Source: Vibrio tritonius
GTDB lineage: Bacteria; Pseudomonadota; Gammaproteobacteria; Enterobacterales; Vibrionaceae
Assembly (NCBI RefSeq): GCF_001547935.1
Contig: NZ_AP014635.1
Coordinates: 496,001-560,000, forward strand
DNA: 64,000 nucleotides
Direction: 5' to 3'
The notes below the pieces were generated by a model. The model saw only the letters and a list, made by a program, of their open reading frames with translations, searched no databases and was not told the DNA's origin. The stretch's first letter is position 1; each line of letters begins with the position of its first letter. The position numbers and the translations under genes were made by a program. Positions 25,847 through 35,983 of this stretch are shown piece after piece.

Positions 25847-26062
25847 TTAGTACAAGCGAACGCGACGTGCGTTTTCGCGAGCTAGCTTCTTAGCGTGACG
25901 CTTTTGAGCTGCTGCTTTAGCGCGTTTGCGAACTGTAGTTGGTTTTTCGTAGTGCTCACGACGGCGCACTTCAGAAAGGATACCTGCTTTTTCGCAAGAG
26001 CGTTTGAAACGACGTAGAGCAACGTCGAACGGTTCGTTTTCACGTACTTTAACTACTGGCAT
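25847..26062 (-). CDS. rpsU: 30S ribosomal protein S21
   Basis: This is the small basic protein of the 30S subunit, needed for initiation on many mRNAs. The 71-residue sequence [20 protein letters not shown] with a C-terminal basic tail ending RRVRLY is the standard gamma-proteobacterial S21. It has a good AGGTG-type ribosome site and is the first gene of the rpsU-yqeY-dnaG-rpoD operon, divergent from tsaD. Confidence 0.98.
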
Positions 26063-26122
26063 ATGCCTTTCACCTCAGGGGTTAATTCGTTAATGCTGGT
26101 ATCTCATAACCTAAACTCTCTG

Positions 26123-26140
26123 CTATTTCATCTGAAATAG
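26123..26140. promoter_or_regulatory. Short palindrome between rpsU and tsaD
   Basis: CTATTTCA (26123-26130) and TGAAATAG (26133-26140) pair around a 2-bp centre, 60 bp upstream of rpsU in the divergent promoter region. The function is unknown; it could be an operator or a leader hairpin. Confidence 0.35.
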
Positions 26141-26315
26141 TAGGTGTTGGGTTTATAACCAGCGAGATCAAAAATGGTGCGGAATTTTAATCCGAACCCC
26201 ATCGCTTTGTAAAGCGTTTTGTCGTCCATAGTCTGTACAAAATTTGTTTGTAAAGCAAACCCGAGGTAACATGGCCGCAATTTTGAATTCTTGAAGATAG
26301 CGTGCGAACAAAATT

Positions 26316-27338
26316 ATGCGCATTATTGGTATTGAAACCTCTTGTGACGAAACAGGTATCGCCATTTATGACGATGAAAAGGGGCTGTTATCCCATCAAC
26401 TTTATAGCCAAATAAAACTGCATGCAGATTACGGTGGTGTGGTGCCTGAATTGGCGTCTCGCGACCATGTAAAAAAGGCTGTTCCTCTTATTAAAGCTGC
26501 ACTGGCTGATGCGAACTTGACGCCAGCGGATATCGATGGTGTTGCTTACACTGCGGGTCCTGGGTTAGTAGGTGCTTTATTAGTTGGGGCGACCATTGGT
26601 CGCAGTTTGGCTTACGCATGGAATGTACCGGCGGTGCCTGTACACCATATGGAAGGCCATTTATTAGCGCCTATGCTGGAAGACACTCCGCCAGAATTTC
26701 CATTTTTAGCACTGTTGGTTTCAGGTGGCCACACCATGATAGTGGAAGTTCGCTCAATTGGTGACTATCAAATTCTTGGTGAATCGATTGATGATGCTGC
26801 CGGTGAAGCGTTTGATAAAACAGCTAAATTAATGGGGCTAGATTACCCTGGCGGCCCATTATTGGCTCGTTTAGCGGAAAAAGGCACTCCTGGTCGCTTT
26901 AAATTTCCGCGTCCAATGACCGACCGTCCTGGCTTAGACATGAGTTTTTCTGGCCTTAAAACGTTTACGGCGAACACCATTTCGGCAGAAGGTGATGATG
27001 AACAAACTCGTGCGGATATCGCTTATGCATTCCAAGAGGCGGTTTGTGATACTTTGGTCATTAAATGCAAACGCGCCTTGGATCAAACCGGATTAAAACG
27101 TATTGTTATCGCCGGTGGGGTGAGTGCAAACAAAGCGTTGCGCGCCGCGCTGGAAAAATTAGCACAGAAAAGAGGTGGTGCGGTTTATTACCCACGAACT
27201 GAATTCTGTACCGATAACGGAGCGATGATCGCGTATGCGGGCATGCAACGTTTGAAAAATGGTGATGTGAGTGATTTAAGCCTTGAAGCGCGTCCGCGCT
27301 GGCCGATAGACCAGCTAACGCCGATAAAACACTCTTAA
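26316..27338 (+). CDS. tsaD: TsaD, tRNA threonylcarbamoyladenosine synthesis
   Basis: TsaD transfers the threonylcarbamoyl group to A37 of ANN-decoding tRNAs, with TsaB and TsaE. The 340-residue Kae1-family ASKHA protein starts [14 protein letters not shown] and has the metal-binding HHMEGH (His111 and His115), SGGHT, and [10 protein letters not shown] near the C-terminus. The length is normal. It is divergent from rpsU with 253 bp between them and ends with its own terminator. Confidence 0.97.
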   Translation: MRIIGIETSCDETGIAIYDDEKGLLSHQLYSQIKLHADYGGVVPELASRDHVKKAVPLIKAALADANLTPADIDGVAYTAGPGLVGALLVGATIGRSLAYAWNVPAVPVHHMEGHLLAPMLEDTPPEFPFLALLVSGGHTMIVEVRSIGDYQILGESIDDAAGEAFDKTAKLMGLDYPGGPLLARLAEKGTPGRFKFPRPMTDRPGLDMSFSGLKTFTANTISAEGDDEQTRADIAYAFQEAVCDTLVIKCKRALDQTGLKRIVIAGGVSANKALRAALEKLAQKRGGAVYYPRTEFCTDNGAMIAYAGMQRLKNGDVSDLSLEARPRWPIDQLTPIKHS

Positions 27339-27342
27339 CGTG

Positions 27343-27374
27343 CAAACGGTCGCAAATAGCGGCCGTTTTTGTTT
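27343..27374 (+). terminator. Terminator after tsaD
   Basis: AAACGGTCGC (27344-27353) pairs with GCGGCCGTTT (27359-27368), with a G-T wobble, followed by a T run. Confidence 0.8.
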
Positions 27375-27403
27375 CTACCCAACGTTCAATCAGGAAACCA
27401 GAT

Positions 27404-28222
27404 ATGAACACATTTATGATCGACGGCAACACAATGAATTACCTCGACCAAGGTGAAGGAGAGGTTCTGGTTTTTGGCCACAGCTATTTATGGGATAGCG
27501 AGATGTGGGCCCCGCAAGTTGCGGCGCTTTCTCAGCATTATCGCTGCATTGTTCCTGATTTATGGGCTCACGGTAGCTCAGAGGCTGCACCTTCTTCAAT
27601 GCGTTCTTTACAAGATTACGCACGTCATATATTGGCTTTAATGGATCATTTAGCCATTGAACGCTTTTCGGTTATTGGCCTTTCTGTAGGGGGAATGTGG
27701 GGCGCTGAATTAGCCTTGCTTGCGCCGCAACGTGTGCAGTCTCTTGTTTTGATGGATACTTTTTTAGGCTTAGAGCCTCAAGTGACCCATCAGAAGTATT
27801 TTGCAATGCTCGATACTATCGAGCAGGTAAAAATGATGCCTCCTGCGATCGTTAATGCTGTCGTGCCACTGTTTTTCTCGTCACAAGTGATGACCAAAGC
27901 GCCACATTTAGTGGAACAATTTACAGCCCATTTGAGTGAGTTAAAAGGAGATAAGGCGGTTGAAATTGCACGCATCGGCAAAATGGTATTTGGTCGCCGT
28001 GATGTGATGGAAGAGGCTGAAAAGTTGGTTCTGCCAGTTTTGATTGCGGTGGGAACAGAAGATAAACCTCGTCCTGCGCTAGAGTCTTACCTGATGAATG
28101 ATGACATCACGGGTAGTCAACTGGTGCTCATTCCTGATGCGGGACATATTAGTAATTTAGAACAACCAGAGTTTGTAACAGATATGCTGCAGACGTTTTT
28201 GCGCCGCGTTTACTCAAACTAA
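27404..28222 (+). CDS. Alpha/beta hydrolase
   Basis: This 272-residue alpha/beta-hydrolase-fold protein has an oxyanion-type FGHSYLWDSEMW, a nucleophile elbow GLSVGG (Ser near 94), a late acid in VGTEDKPRP, and a catalytic His in DAGHISNLEQPE. The complete triad suggests an active esterase or lactonase. The homologous V. cholerae gene at this place is annotated, from memory, as a beta-ketoadipate enol-lactone hydrolase-like protein, but no other pathway genes are near, so the substrate is unknown. It lies alone between tsaD and the convergent plsY. Confidence 0.85.
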   Translation: MNTFMIDGNTMNYLDQGEGEVLVFGHSYLWDSEMWAPQVAALSQHYRCIVPDLWAHGSSEAAPSSMRSLQDYARHILALMDHLAIERFSVIGLSVGGMWGAELALLAPQRVQSLVLMDTFLGLEPQVTHQKYFAMLDTIEQVKMMPPAIVNAVVPLFFSSQVMTKAPHLVEQFTAHLSELKGDKAVEIARIGKMVFGRRDVMEEAEKLVLPVLIAVGTEDKPRPALESYLMNDDITGSQLVLIPDAGHISNLEQPEFVTDMLQTFLRRVYSN

Positions 28223-28273
28223 ATTATCATGCAACGTTCGGTTGCTGAGTGATTAACAATCCCTTCTATTATT

Positions 28274-28305
28274 ATCCTAAGTGAGCTATCACGCTCATTT
28301 AGGAT
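28274..28305. terminator. Shared terminator between hydrolase and plsY
   Basis: ATCCTAAGTGAGC (28274-28286) and GCTCATTTAGGAT (28293-28305) form a long stem with one mismatch, overlapping the plsY stop codon. Its symmetry would let it end transcripts from both convergent genes. Confidence 0.6.
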
Positions 28306-28904
28306 TCATCGACGATCTTTTTTTCACCCACCTTTGGCTCAGTGCCTGTAAAGAGTCGTTTTATATTTTGATGATGACGCAGCACAATTAAGCAGCACAG
28401 CATGGCGACAGGCAAGGTGTACATGGGTTTGATCATCCACGTATAAAGCGGCGCTAACAATACAGTGACTAATGCTGCGAGAGAGGAATAGCGAAACACC
28501 ACGGCAACAAGGAGCCAAGTGAGCATGATCGCGGCGGTGAGATTGAGGCCTATTGGTGCGATAGCACCTAATGCAGTGGCAACACCTTTGCCTCCTTTAA
28601 AATGGAAGAATATTGGATACATGTGACCTAAACAGGCCGCAATAGCAATAATTCCCAGAACAAAAGGTTCAATACTTAAAAAGTAGCTGCCCCAGACCGG
28701 AATTGTGCCTTTGAGCATGTCGCAAATTAATACCGAGGCTGCGGCCTTTTTCCCGCCAATACGCAAGACATTTGTGGCACCGGGGTTATGTGAGCCAGTT
28801 TCTCGTGGATCAGGTAACTTTAATAGGCGACAAATCAGTACGGCACTGGATACTGACCCAAGTAAATAGGCGAAAATCGTCATTATTAGTGCCAGTGGAG
28901 TCAT
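28299..28904 (-). CDS. plsY: Glycerol-3-phosphate acyltransferase PlsY
   Basis: This inner-membrane enzyme acylates glycerol 3-phosphate using acyl-phosphate, the first step of phospholipid synthesis. The 201-residue protein has the usual hydrophobic segments and the family motifs [18 protein letters not shown] and FKGGKGVAT. It is divergent from folB, as in other gamma-proteobacteria (ygiH next to folB). The length is normal. Confidence 0.95.
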   Translation of the reverse strand: MTPLALIMTIFAYLLGSVSSAVLICRLLKLPDPRETGSHNPGATNVLRIGGKKAAASVLICDMLKGTIPVWGSYFLSIEPFVLGIIAIAACLGHMYPIFFHFKGGKGVATALGAIAPIGLNLTAAIMLTWLLVAVVFRYSSLAALVTVLLAPLYTWMIKPMYTLPVAMLCCLIVLRHHQNIKRLFTGTEPKVGEKKIVDES

Positions 28905-29079
28905 ATTTGCCTCTAAGTTGTGCTGATAGTTCCGTTGATACTATCTAACAGTAGGGAAAGAAAAAACAACGTGAAATTCACATATTACTATCGTTTCGGT
29001 ATATGATATCGCGACTGACAAATAGTACGTTTTTTTAATCGATTTGGGTATCCGACCTGTAAAAGGAACGAAATAAATA

Positions 29080-29433
29080 ATGGATAAAGTTTTTATAGAC
29101 CAGCTTGAAGTCATCGCCACGATTGGTGTTTACGATTGGGAACAGCAGATCAAACAGAAACTCATCCTAGATATTGAAATGGCGCATGATAATCGCCCTG
29201 CAGGTCTTAGTGATGATGTCAGTGATGCTTTAGATTATTCGACTGTAAGTAGCGCTGTGATTCAGCATATTGAATCAGGCCGTTTCTTGTTAGTTGAACG
29301 AGTGGCAGAGGAGATCGCTCAATTGATCATGGAACGTTTTGGTGTGCCATGGATTAAGATTCGTGTAGCTAAACCCAAAGCGGTCGCCCAAGCACGCAGT
29401 GTTGGGGTTGTGATTGAACGGGGAGTGGCATGA
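29080..29433 (+). CDS. folB: Dihydroneopterin aldolase FolB
   Basis: FolB converts dihydroneopterin to 6-hydroxymethyl-dihydropterin in folate synthesis. The 117-residue protein starts MDKVFIDQLEVIATIGVYDWE, where the Tyr/Glu region binds the pterin, and has VERVAEEIAQLIMERF and the catalytic-type Lys in RVAKPKAV. A GGAACG-type ribosome site is present. The stop overlaps the folK start by 4 bp, so the next pathway enzyme is translationally coupled. Confidence 0.95.
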   Translation: MDKVFIDQLEVIATIGVYDWEQQIKQKLILDIEMAHDNRPAGLSDDVSDALDYSTVSSAVIQHIESGRFLLVERVAEEIAQLIMERFGVPWIKIRVAKPKAVAQARSVGVVIERGVA

Positions 29434-29930
29434 TCACAACCTATGTTGGCATAGGATCCAATCTCGAACGAGAAAAACATATAGAGGCAGCGGTACGAGA
29501 GTTGGCCCGGCTGGGGTCAGGCTTAAAGCTCTCTACCATCTATGAGTGCGATGCGATTGGATTTAATAGTCATCCCTTCTACAACTTAGTGGCTCAATTT
29601 AATACTTCGCTCAGTTTAGAAGAGTTAGTGAGTGCACTTCGTGATATCGAAATGCGCTGGGGGAGGGACGTGGATGCACAGAAGTTTCAAGATCGCACGC
29701 TCGACTTAGACATTATTCTTTTTGGTGATGTTTGTTCAACTCAGAAACCTCAGTTACCACGTCCTGATATTTATCGTTATCCTTTCGTGATTCAACCTCT
29801 TTATGAACTTTGTCCGGAACTTCTTATTCCAAATGATGGTCGTTCTATACGGCAAATTTGGTCTTTGGCCAACGATCTCGATATTTTAAAAGCAATTCAA
29901 CCTTGGTTTGACGAAACAACAATAGAGTAA
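29430..29930 (+). CDS. folK: HPPK, folate synthesis pyrophosphokinase FolK
   Basis: FolK transfers pyrophosphate from ATP to hydroxymethyl-dihydropterin, right after FolB in the pathway. The 166-residue protein starts MITTYVGIGSNLEREKHIE and contains RWGRD and the magnesium-binding DRTLDLDIILFG motif. It is coupled to folB by ATGA and followed 4 bp later by uppP. The length is typical. Confidence 0.95.
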   Translation: MITTYVGIGSNLEREKHIEAAVRELARLGSGLKLSTIYECDAIGFNSHPFYNLVAQFNTSLSLEELVSALRDIEMRWGRDVDAQKFQDRTLDLDIILFGDVCSTQKPQLPRPDIYRYPFVIQPLYELCPELLIPNDGRSIRQIWSLANDLDILKAIQPWFDETTIE

Positions 29931-29934
29931 ATAA

Positions 29935-30705
29935 ATGGACATACTGCAAAGTGCAATACTTGGCCTCATTGAAGGGGTAACGGAGTTCCTTCCTATCTCT
30001 TCAACTGGGCATTTGATCATCGCTAGTGAATGGTTAGGCTTACCACAAACCGATAGTAATAAAGCGTTTGAAGTGATTATTCAGTTGGCTGCTATTTTGG
30101 CGGTACTAACCAATTACAAAGAACGTTTTCACCCTAAATATTTCTCTTTGTGGATGAAAGTATTTATTGCTTTCCTTCCAATTGCCGCGATTGGCTTTTT
30201 ATTGAAAGATGAAGTGAAGTCTCTCTTTACCGTTACTGTTGTTCCAATCATGTTTATTGTTGGCGGTATTATCTTCCTAATTGTGGAACGATATCTAAAG
30301 AATCGCGAGCCATCGACTCATACCTTAGATGAGATTTCTTATCGCCAAGCTGTTGCGATTGGTGTCGCGCAAGTTTTTGCTTTAGTTCCGGGCACTAGCC
30401 GCGCCGGTTCAACCATTGTGGGTGCCTTGTTAGCCGGTGTTAGCCGCACTGCGAGTGCTGAGTTTTCGTTCTTACTGGCGCTACCAGTAATGGTTGCGGC
30501 AAGTGGTTTAGACTTGCTTGGTCACTACAAAGATTTCACCCCAGAAATGTTTAAAGCATTGGCGGTGGGTTTTGTTGTCGCTTACCTGTCTGCTTGGGTT
30601 GTAATGAAGCTGTTCTTAGCATTCTTAAATCGTTTTACATTCAATGCGTTTGGTATTTATCGTATTGTATTCGGTGTCGCGCTGCTACTGTGGATTTACG
30701 CATAA
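29935..30705 (+). CDS. uppP: Undecaprenyl-diphosphatase UppP (BacA)
   Basis: This inner-membrane phosphatase recycles the cell-wall lipid carrier undecaprenyl pyrophosphate. The 256-residue protein starts [20 protein letters not shown] with the (E/Q)xxxE motif, then ISSTGHL, and has the active-site PGTSRAGST in the second half. Many hydrophobic helices are visible. It follows folK by 4 bp, so the operon is folB-folK-uppP, and is followed by two hairpin terminators. Confidence 0.96.
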   Translation: MDILQSAILGLIEGVTEFLPISSTGHLIIASEWLGLPQTDSNKAFEVIIQLAAILAVLTNYKERFHPKYFSLWMKVFIAFLPIAAIGFLLKDEVKSLFTVTVVPIMFIVGGIIFLIVERYLKNREPSTHTLDEISYRQAVAIGVAQVFALVPGTSRAGSTIVGALLAGVSRTASAEFSFLLALPVMVAASGLDLLGHYKDFTPEMFKALAVGFVVAYLSAWVVMKLFLAFLNRFTFNAFGIYRIVFGVALLLWIYA

Positions 30706-30715
30706 TTTAGTGCAC

Positions 30716-30745
30716 AAGGCCTCTCTATAGTAGGGGGCCTTAAAA
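30716..30745 (+). terminator. First terminator after uppP
   Basis: AAGGCCTCT (from 30716) pairs with GGGGGCCTT (30733-30741) through 8-9 pairs including wobbles. It has a weak AT tail and no strong T run. Confidence 0.6.
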
Positions 30746-30767
30746 TCTATTCTGATTGGTATAAGAG

Positions 30768-30799
30768 AAAAGCGACTTTCTAGCGGAGGTCGCTTTTTT
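30768..30799 (+). terminator. Second terminator after uppP
   Basis: AAAAGCGAC (30768-30776) and GTCGCTTTT (30789-30797) form a 9-bp stem followed by a T run; this is the stronger of the pair. Confidence 0.85.
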
Positions 30800-31008
30800 G
30801 TTTATCTAAGGGAATGACCATTCCTGCCGCCATTGAGCTTGACCTGTGCTCGTTGATGAAGCTCTGATGTCTGCATCTTGAGGTCATTTGGGTATAGAAT
30901 ATGTAATTTCTCGCAAAGGCATGACACCTTGAAAAATGAAGAGATTATTCTAAAAAGAGGTGATCTCCTTACAGAGAGGTTTTGGTCCTAACTCGCTAAA
31001 ATGAGAGG

Positions 31009-31021
31009 CTTATGCTATAAG
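31009..31021 (+). promoter_or_regulatory. Likely promoter of the ftsB operon
   Basis: TATGCTATAA (31011-31020) is an extended -10 (TG-N-TATAAG). A clear -35 is not visible, which extended -10 promoters tolerate. It lies 71 bp before ftsB. Confidence 0.45.
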
Positions 31022-31091
31022 TGGACCGTACCTCCAGTTTTTAACACTTTATGTTTTTTATGTGGCATAAATTAAGCGGTGAGTATTGAAG

Positions 31092-31373
31092 ATGCGACTC
31101 TTTGCCTTGACCTTATTACTGCTCCTCGGCAGTCTGCAATATACCCTGTGGTTTGGTAAAAATGGGATATCCGATTACCAAACAGTAGCGAGCGAGACTG
31201 AAGCTCAAGAACAGGTAAATGCAAACCTTCATCAACGAAATCAAGAGATGTTTGCGGAAATTGACGATTTACGTCAAGGCTCAGATGCGATTGAAGAACG
31301 TGCTCGCCATGAGTTAGGCATGATTAAAGATGGAGAAACCTTTTACCGAATCATCGGTGAGGATAATAATTAA
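31092..31373 (+). CDS. ftsB: Cell division protein FtsB
   Basis: This is a bitopic inner-membrane protein of the FtsQBL complex that activates septal peptidoglycan synthesis. It has 93 residues: one transmembrane segment ([19 protein letters not shown]), the FGKNGI motif, a periplasmic coiled coil (about 30-70), and the conserved AEIDDLRQG and [12 protein letters not shown] choose ATG 31092, 8 bp after GGTGAG, not the TTG at 31086. Its TAA stop shares a base with the ispD ATG, so translation is coupled, as in E. coli ftsB-ispD-ispF. Confidence 0.95.
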   Translation: MRLFALTLLLLLGSLQYTLWFGKNGISDYQTVASETEAQEQVNANLHQRNQEMFAEIDDLRQGSDAIEERARHELGMIKDGETFYRIIGEDNN

Positions 31374-32074
31374 TGAACCATGAGATAATCGCTATTGTGC
31401 CTGCTGCTGGAGTCGGTAGCCGCATGAAAGCGGATCGTCCTAAGCAATATCTAAACTTACTAGGGCACACCGTGTTAGAGCACACGGTAGAAAAATTGCT
31501 CAGTCATCCAGCCATCACCCAAGTAGTGGTAGCAGTTAGTGACGATGATCCTTATTTCCCAGAGCTTTCTTTGGCATCCCATGAGCGAGTTATTCGAGTT
31601 TCCGGTGGTAAAGAGCGGGCTGATTCTGTGCTTTCTGCGCTCAACTATGTTTGCCAAAACCTGAAAAATGAATGGGTGTTAGTGCACGATGCAGCAAGGC
31701 CTTGTGTTAATCTAGATGACGTTTCCGGTTTGATTGATGTTGCTACGCAACATAGAGTAGGCGCAATTTTGGCGTCACCAGTACGCGATACAATGAAACG
31801 GTCTGATTCAGAACAACAAATTCAACATACTGTGGATAGAGTAGCACTTTGGCATGCGTTAACCCCGCAGATGTTTCGTGCTCAATCTCTACAACGTGCA
31901 TTGCACGATGCATTACAACAACAAGTAACCATCACCGATGAAGCTTCTGCTTTTGAGTGGCTAGGTTATGCTCCTGCACTGGTCGCAGGTCGAGCAGATA
32001 ATATTAAAATCACTCAACCCGAAGATCTCGCGTTAGCTGAGTTCTATCTCCGACGTGAAAAGGAAGAAAAATGA
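31373..32074 (+). CDS. ispD: IspD, CDP-ME synthase
   Basis: IspD joins MEP and CTP to make CDP-methylerythritol in the non-mevalonate isoprenoid pathway. The 233-residue protein starts with the nucleotide-binding [18 protein letters not shown], and has [23 protein letters not shown] and [11 protein letters not shown]. All are standard. It overlaps ispF by 4 bp (ATGA). Confidence 0.96.
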   Translation: MNHEIIAIVPAAGVGSRMKADRPKQYLNLLGHTVLEHTVEKLLSHPAITQVVVAVSDDDPYFPELSLASHERVIRVSGGKERADSVLSALNYVCQNLKNEWVLVHDAARPCVNLDDVSGLIDVATQHRVGAILASPVRDTMKRSDSEQQIQHTVDRVALWHALTPQMFRAQSLQRALHDALQQQVTITDEASAFEWLGYAPALVAGRADNIKITQPEDLALAEFYLRREKEEK

Positions 32075-32547
32075 TTAGAATTGGCCACGGTTTTGACGTA
32101 CACAAATTTGGCGGTGAAGGCCCAATTATTATTGGTGGAGTGTCGATTCCTTACGAGCAAGGTTTGATTGCTCACTCCGATGGCGATGTTGCATTACACG
32201 CGCTTTGTGATGCTCTGCTTGGTGCAATCGCAGCCGGTGATATTGGTCGTCATTTCCCTGATACTGACGATAAGTGGAAAGGTGCGGACAGTCGAGAACT
32301 ATTGAAAGATGTTTATCGCCGCGTAAAAGAGCAAGGCTATCGTCTTGGTAATGCTGACATTACTATTTTGGCACAAGCGCCCAAAATGGCACCTCACATT
32401 GAGGCTATGTGCCAAGCGATTGCTCAAGATCTAGAGACCGAACTGGGTAATGTGAACGTCAAAGCAACAACCACTGAGCGTTTAGGTTTTACTGGACGCA
32501 AAGAAGGCATCGCTTGTGAGGCGGTTGTCTTATTAACTCGCATTTAA
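32071..32547 (+). CDS. ispF: IspF, MEcPP synthase
   Basis: IspF cyclises CDP-ME 2-phosphate to MEcPP, two steps after IspD. The 158-residue protein has the zinc-ligand start [37 protein letters not shown] and the C-terminal [18 protein letters not shown]. It sits between ispD and truD in a tight rightward operon. Confidence 0.97.
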   Translation: MIRIGHGFDVHKFGGEGPIIIGGVSIPYEQGLIAHSDGDVALHALCDALLGAIAAGDIGRHFPDTDDKWKGADSRELLKDVYRRVKEQGYRLGNADITILAQAPKMAPHIEAMCQAIAQDLETELGNVNVKATTTERLGFTGRKEGIACEAVVLLTRI

Positions 32548-32566
32548 GCGACATTGGAAATACAGA

Positions 32567-33613
32567 ATGAGTGATATTTTGGCACCTTTTGCTTATCTAT
32601 GTGGTAAGCCAACGGCAAAAGCAAAACTAAAAGCCTTACCTGAACATTTTCAGGTAGTTGAAGATCTTGGGTATCCTTTAAGTGGCAGTGGCGACTTTTT
32701 AATGGTGCACATTCGTAAAACGGGTGAGAACACCAGTTTTGTAGCAAATGAGCTAGCTAAAGCGTGTGGCGTTAAATCAAAAGATGTGAGCTGGGCTGGG
32801 TTAAAAGACCGCCACGCAGTCACGGAGCAGTGGCTGTGTGTTCATCTTCCTGGCAAATCGTTCCCTAATTTGGCGTTGTTCCAGATAGAGCATCCGACGA
32901 TCGAAGTTCTGGAAATGACACGTCATAACCGCAAATTGCGCCCTGGTGATCTTCAAGCGAACCATTTTGTGGTCACTCTTTCTGAAGTTTCCGATGTGTC
33001 TGATGTGTTAGCACGTCTTGCAGTCGTCAAAGAACAAGGCGTGCCAAACTATTTTGGCAGTCAGCGTTTTGGTCGTGATGGCAATAACCTGCATGAAGCG
33101 CGCCGTTGGGGCCGCGAGAATGTTCGTACTCGTAATCAGAAGCAGCGCAGTATGTATCTTTCTGCGGCACGCTCTTGGATTTTTAATCACATTGTTTCTC
33201 AACGTATTGAACAACAGGTGTTTAATACGGTTATGGCTGGTGATTTAGTGTTAAGTGCGGGCGAAGCTGTTCTTGCTGATTCTGCTCAATTACCAACACT
33301 GCAACAGCAAGTGGAGTCTGAGATGGCTGCCATTAGCGCTGCCCTTGCGGGAGATAATGCCCTACCTACTCAAGGTGCTGCGCAGCAATTAGAGCAGTCT
33401 TGTCTTGATGCGGAAGACGATTTGATGGCGTTGATTCGTGGTAACCGGATGCGTCATGATCGCCGTGCCATTTCATTAAAAGCAAAAGATTTGGTCTGGG
33501 AAGTCGATAACGATATGATTAAACTCAGTTTCACATTAGATTCTGGTAGTTTCGCTACCTCAATCGTTCGTGAACTTATCGAAGAGATACCCGTAGAGCG
33601 CCACTATGACTGA
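32567..33613 (+). CDS. truD: tRNA pseudouridine(13) synthase TruD
   Basis: TruD makes pseudouridine 13 in tRNA-Glu. The 348-residue protein has the family catalytic region [12 protein letters not shown] (Asp near residue 81) and [15 protein letters not shown] of the TruD insertion fold, followed by a C-terminal segment [14 protein letters not shown]. The length is close to E. coli (349). It overlaps surE by 8 bp. Confidence 0.95.
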   Translation: MSDILAPFAYLCGKPTAKAKLKALPEHFQVVEDLGYPLSGSGDFLMVHIRKTGENTSFVANELAKACGVKSKDVSWAGLKDRHAVTEQWLCVHLPGKSFPNLALFQIEHPTIEVLEMTRHNRKLRPGDLQANHFVVTLSEVSDVSDVLARLAVVKEQGVPNYFGSQRFGRDGNNLHEARRWGRENVRTRNQKQRSMYLSAARSWIFNHIVSQRIEQQVFNTVMAGDLVLSAGEAVLADSAQLPTLQQQVESEMAAISAALAGDNALPTQGAAQQLEQSCLDAEDDLMALIRGNRMRHDRRAISLKAKDLVWEVDNDMIKLSFTLDSGSFATSIVRELIEEIPVERHYD

Positions 33614-34361
33614 TAAACGAGTGAATATTCTCCTAAGCAACGATGATGGTGTTTATGCTGAAGGCATTGCTGTACTCGAACATGCCTTAGCCGATATCGC
33701 TAATATTACGGTAGTTGCACCTGATCGTAATCGTTCCGGTGCTTCCAATTCGTTGACTTTAGAACAGCCGTTACGTGTAAACCAAATTGCGCCACAGCGT
33801 TATTCGGTACAGGGAACGCCAACCGATTGTGTGCATTTTGCGCTTAACGAATTGCTACGCGACAACAAACCTGACTTGGTACTCACCGGGATTAATCACG
33901 GAGCCAATTTGGGAGATGATGTTCTGTATTCAGGAACGGTCGCGGCAGCGATGGAAGGGCATTTTCTTGGTGTGCAATCTATCGCGTTTTCTTTGGTTGG
34001 AACGCAGAATTTTACAACTGCAGCGCATATTGCGCGTCAAATGGTGGAGCAACACCTTGCTAATGCTATTCCAACCAATCGTCTATTAAATGTGAATGTG
34101 CCTGATTGTGCCATTGAACATCTGAAAGGATTTCAAGTGACTCGACTAGGTGCTCGTCACCACGCGGAAAACATGATTCGCCAGAAAGACCCCCGTGGTC
34201 ACGATATTTTTTGGTTAGGGCCTCCAGGAGAGCGTGCCGATGCAGGTGAAGGCACTGACTTTCACGCTATCGATAAAGGGTTTGTCTCTGTAACGCCACT
34301 GCAGGTTGATCTTACGGCTCATGAGTCGCTCAATTGTATGAATGATTGGTTGAAAGGATAG
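33606..34361 (+). CDS. surE: 5'/3'-nucleotidase SurE
   Basis: This stationary-phase survival phosphatase acts on nucleoside monophosphates and polyphosphate. The 251-residue protein has the metal-binding start [29 protein letters not shown], and [24 protein letters not shown]. It is the usual neighbour of pcm, nlpD and rpoS. The start lies inside the truD 3' end and the stop is 4 bp before pcm. Confidence 0.96.
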   Translation: MTDKRVNILLSNDDGVYAEGIAVLEHALADIANITVVAPDRNRSGASNSLTLEQPLRVNQIAPQRYSVQGTPTDCVHFALNELLRDNKPDLVLTGINHGANLGDDVLYSGTVAAAMEGHFLGVQSIAFSLVGTQNFTTAAHIARQMVEQHLANAIPTNRLLNVNVPDCAIEHLKGFQVTRLGARHHAENMIRQKDPRGHDIFWLGPPGERADAGEGTDFHAIDKGFVSVTPLQVDLTAHESLNCMNDWLKG

Positions 34362-34365
34362 GTGA

Positions 34366-34992
34366 ATGGCGAACCCAAAAGCTGAAAAGTTGGTTCAGTT
34401 TTTAGCCGCTCAAGGCATCACAGATCAGCGCGTATTAGAGGCTATGTATTCAGTGCCCAGAGAAGCGTTCGTTTCTCAAGCCATGATGCATCAAGCCTAT
34501 GACAATAACGCTCTACCTATTGGGCAGGGACAAACCATTTCCCAACCGTACATTGTCGCTAAAATGACGCAGATGCTGGAATTAAATCATGCTAGTCGAG
34601 TCTTAGAAGTAGGAACGGGCTCTGGGTATCAAACCGCGGTGTTAGCGCATTTGGTGCAACACGTTTGTTCGATAGAGAGAATCAAGTCATTACAGTGGGA
34701 TGCAAAACGCCGACTGAAGCAGCTCGACATTTATAATGTATCAACAAAGCATGGTGATGGTTGGATGGGGTGGCCGAGCAAAGGGCCGTTTGATGCGATC
34801 ATCGTTACTGCTGCTGCGGAATCTGTTCCTCAGGCCTTACTTGATCAACTTGCTGATGGAGGGCGTCTTGTGATTCCTGTTGGAGATGATCAACAACAGC
34901 TATATGTGATTCAACGCCAAGGAGACCAATGGATTTATCAGTCAATCGAAGATGTACGATTTGTACCGTTAATTCCTGGTGATTTAGCGTAA
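34366..34992 (+). CDS. pcm: Protein-L-isoaspartate O-methyltransferase
   Basis: This SAM-dependent enzyme repairs isoaspartyl damage in ageing proteins. The 208-residue protein has the substrate-side motif [21 protein letters not shown] motif [16 protein letters not shown], and the later [18 protein letters not shown]. The length is the same as E. coli Pcm (208). Its stop overlaps the nlpD start. Confidence 0.97.
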   Translation: MANPKAEKLVQFLAAQGITDQRVLEAMYSVPREAFVSQAMMHQAYDNNALPIGQGQTISQPYIVAKMTQMLELNHASRVLEVGTGSGYQTAVLAHLVQHVCSIERIKSLQWDAKRRLKQLDIYNVSTKHGDGWMGWPSKGPFDAIIVTAAAESVPQALLDQLADGGRLVIPVGDDQQQLYVIQRQGDQWIYQSIEDVRFVPLIPGDLA

Positions 34993-35906
34993 TGATGAGC
35001 ATCCCATTCAGACATCTGCTGGCATTTAGCCTCTCTGGCTTATTAGTCGGATGTGCACCACACATGCCTGCTCCGGTGTCTGGATTGGGAAAAGATTACA
35101 ATGCCATAGAACGCGGTAGTTACCGTGGTAGTTACTATCAGGTAAAATCCGGTGATACGCTTTACTTCATCTCTTATATCACCGACAAAGATGTAAAAGA
35201 AATCATTCGTTACAATAATCTAGCGCCTCCTTATGTGATCCATCCCGGAGATCGACTCAAACTCTGGGGACCAAAGTACACTCCCCCCGTGCATGGTTCC
35301 AGAGCAAATGTTACGAGAAAAATCCCTGTTACTTCTCCGGTTATCAAGGCTCCAAGCACAATTTCTACACCTACGACAAAGGTGGCGAGTGCATCTAATT
35401 CTTTGAAAAATACCTCTAAAGTGGGTGGTAAAACCGCGAGTAAGGGTATTGATCAAGGCAAATCAAAAGAGTATGTTGGTCATAGCGGTAACAAGAATGT
35501 TAACGCTAAATTAAAAACTCCTAATGTGTCAGACCATAAGATTTCCAAATGGTTATGGCCAACAAAAGGACGAATTATTAGTCAGTTCTCAGCAGGGGAT
35601 CAGGGAAATAGAGGGATAGATATCGCAGGGCAGCGAGGTCAATCCATCGTATCTACTGCATCAGGCACTGTAGTCTATTCAGGCAATGCATTACGGGGCT
35701 ATGGGAACCTAATTATTATAAAGCACAATGATAACTACATTAGTGCATATGCCCACAACGACCGGTTGCTGGTTAAAGAAGGTCAAAGTGTGAGAGGCGG
35801 GCAGAAAATCGCCACGATGGGAAGTTCGGGTTCGACAAGTGTCCGTTTGCATTTTGAAATTCGCTATCAAGGTAAATCTGTTAATCCAAAACGGTATTTG
35901 CCATAA
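34992..35906 (+). CDS. nlpD: NlpD, LysM/LytM lipoprotein and amidase activator
   Basis: This outer-membrane lipoprotein activates the amidase AmiC for daughter-cell separation. The lipobox LLVGC gives a lipidated Cys near residue 21. A LysM domain (YYQVKSGDTLYFISYITD) binds peptidoglycan. A basic Ser/Thr/Lys linker follows (about 105-175), then a LytM/M23 domain. In that domain the first zinc His is missing (GNRGIDIAG), while AYAHN and LHFE remain, so it should be catalytically dead, as expected for NlpD. ATG 34992 and 34995 are both possible. The main rpoS promoter in relatives lies inside this gene. Confidence 0.95.
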   Translation: MMSIPFRHLLAFSLSGLLVGCAPHMPAPVSGLGKDYNAIERGSYRGSYYQVKSGDTLYFISYITDKDVKEIIRYNNLAPPYVIHPGDRLKLWGPKYTPPVHGSRANVTRKIPVTSPVIKAPSTISTPTTKVASASNSLKNTSKVGGKTASKGIDQGKSKEYVGHSGNKNVNAKLKTPNVSDHKISKWLWPTKGRIISQFSAGDQGNRGIDIAGQRGQSIVSTASGTVVYSGNALRGYGNLIIIKHNDNYISAYAHNDRLLVKEGQSVRGGQKIATMGSSGSTSVRLHFEIRYQGKSVNPKRYLP

Positions 35907-35983
35907 ACAACATACTTTATAGATGAGTCATGTAACGACATTGAAGTTGAAATGTCTTGCTTTACTTGCCATGGGGAGGCGCT

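Larger units (their letters stand above)
30706..31091. other. Gap between uppP and ftsB
   Basis: The gap of about 386 bp has two terminators in a row (30716-30741 and 30768-30799), then about 200 bp without a recognisable gene, and a likely promoter for ftsB (extended -10 at 31011-31020). A distant TGACCT/AGGTCA pair (30840-30845 and 30881-30886) could fold, but it is short. Confidence 0.45.
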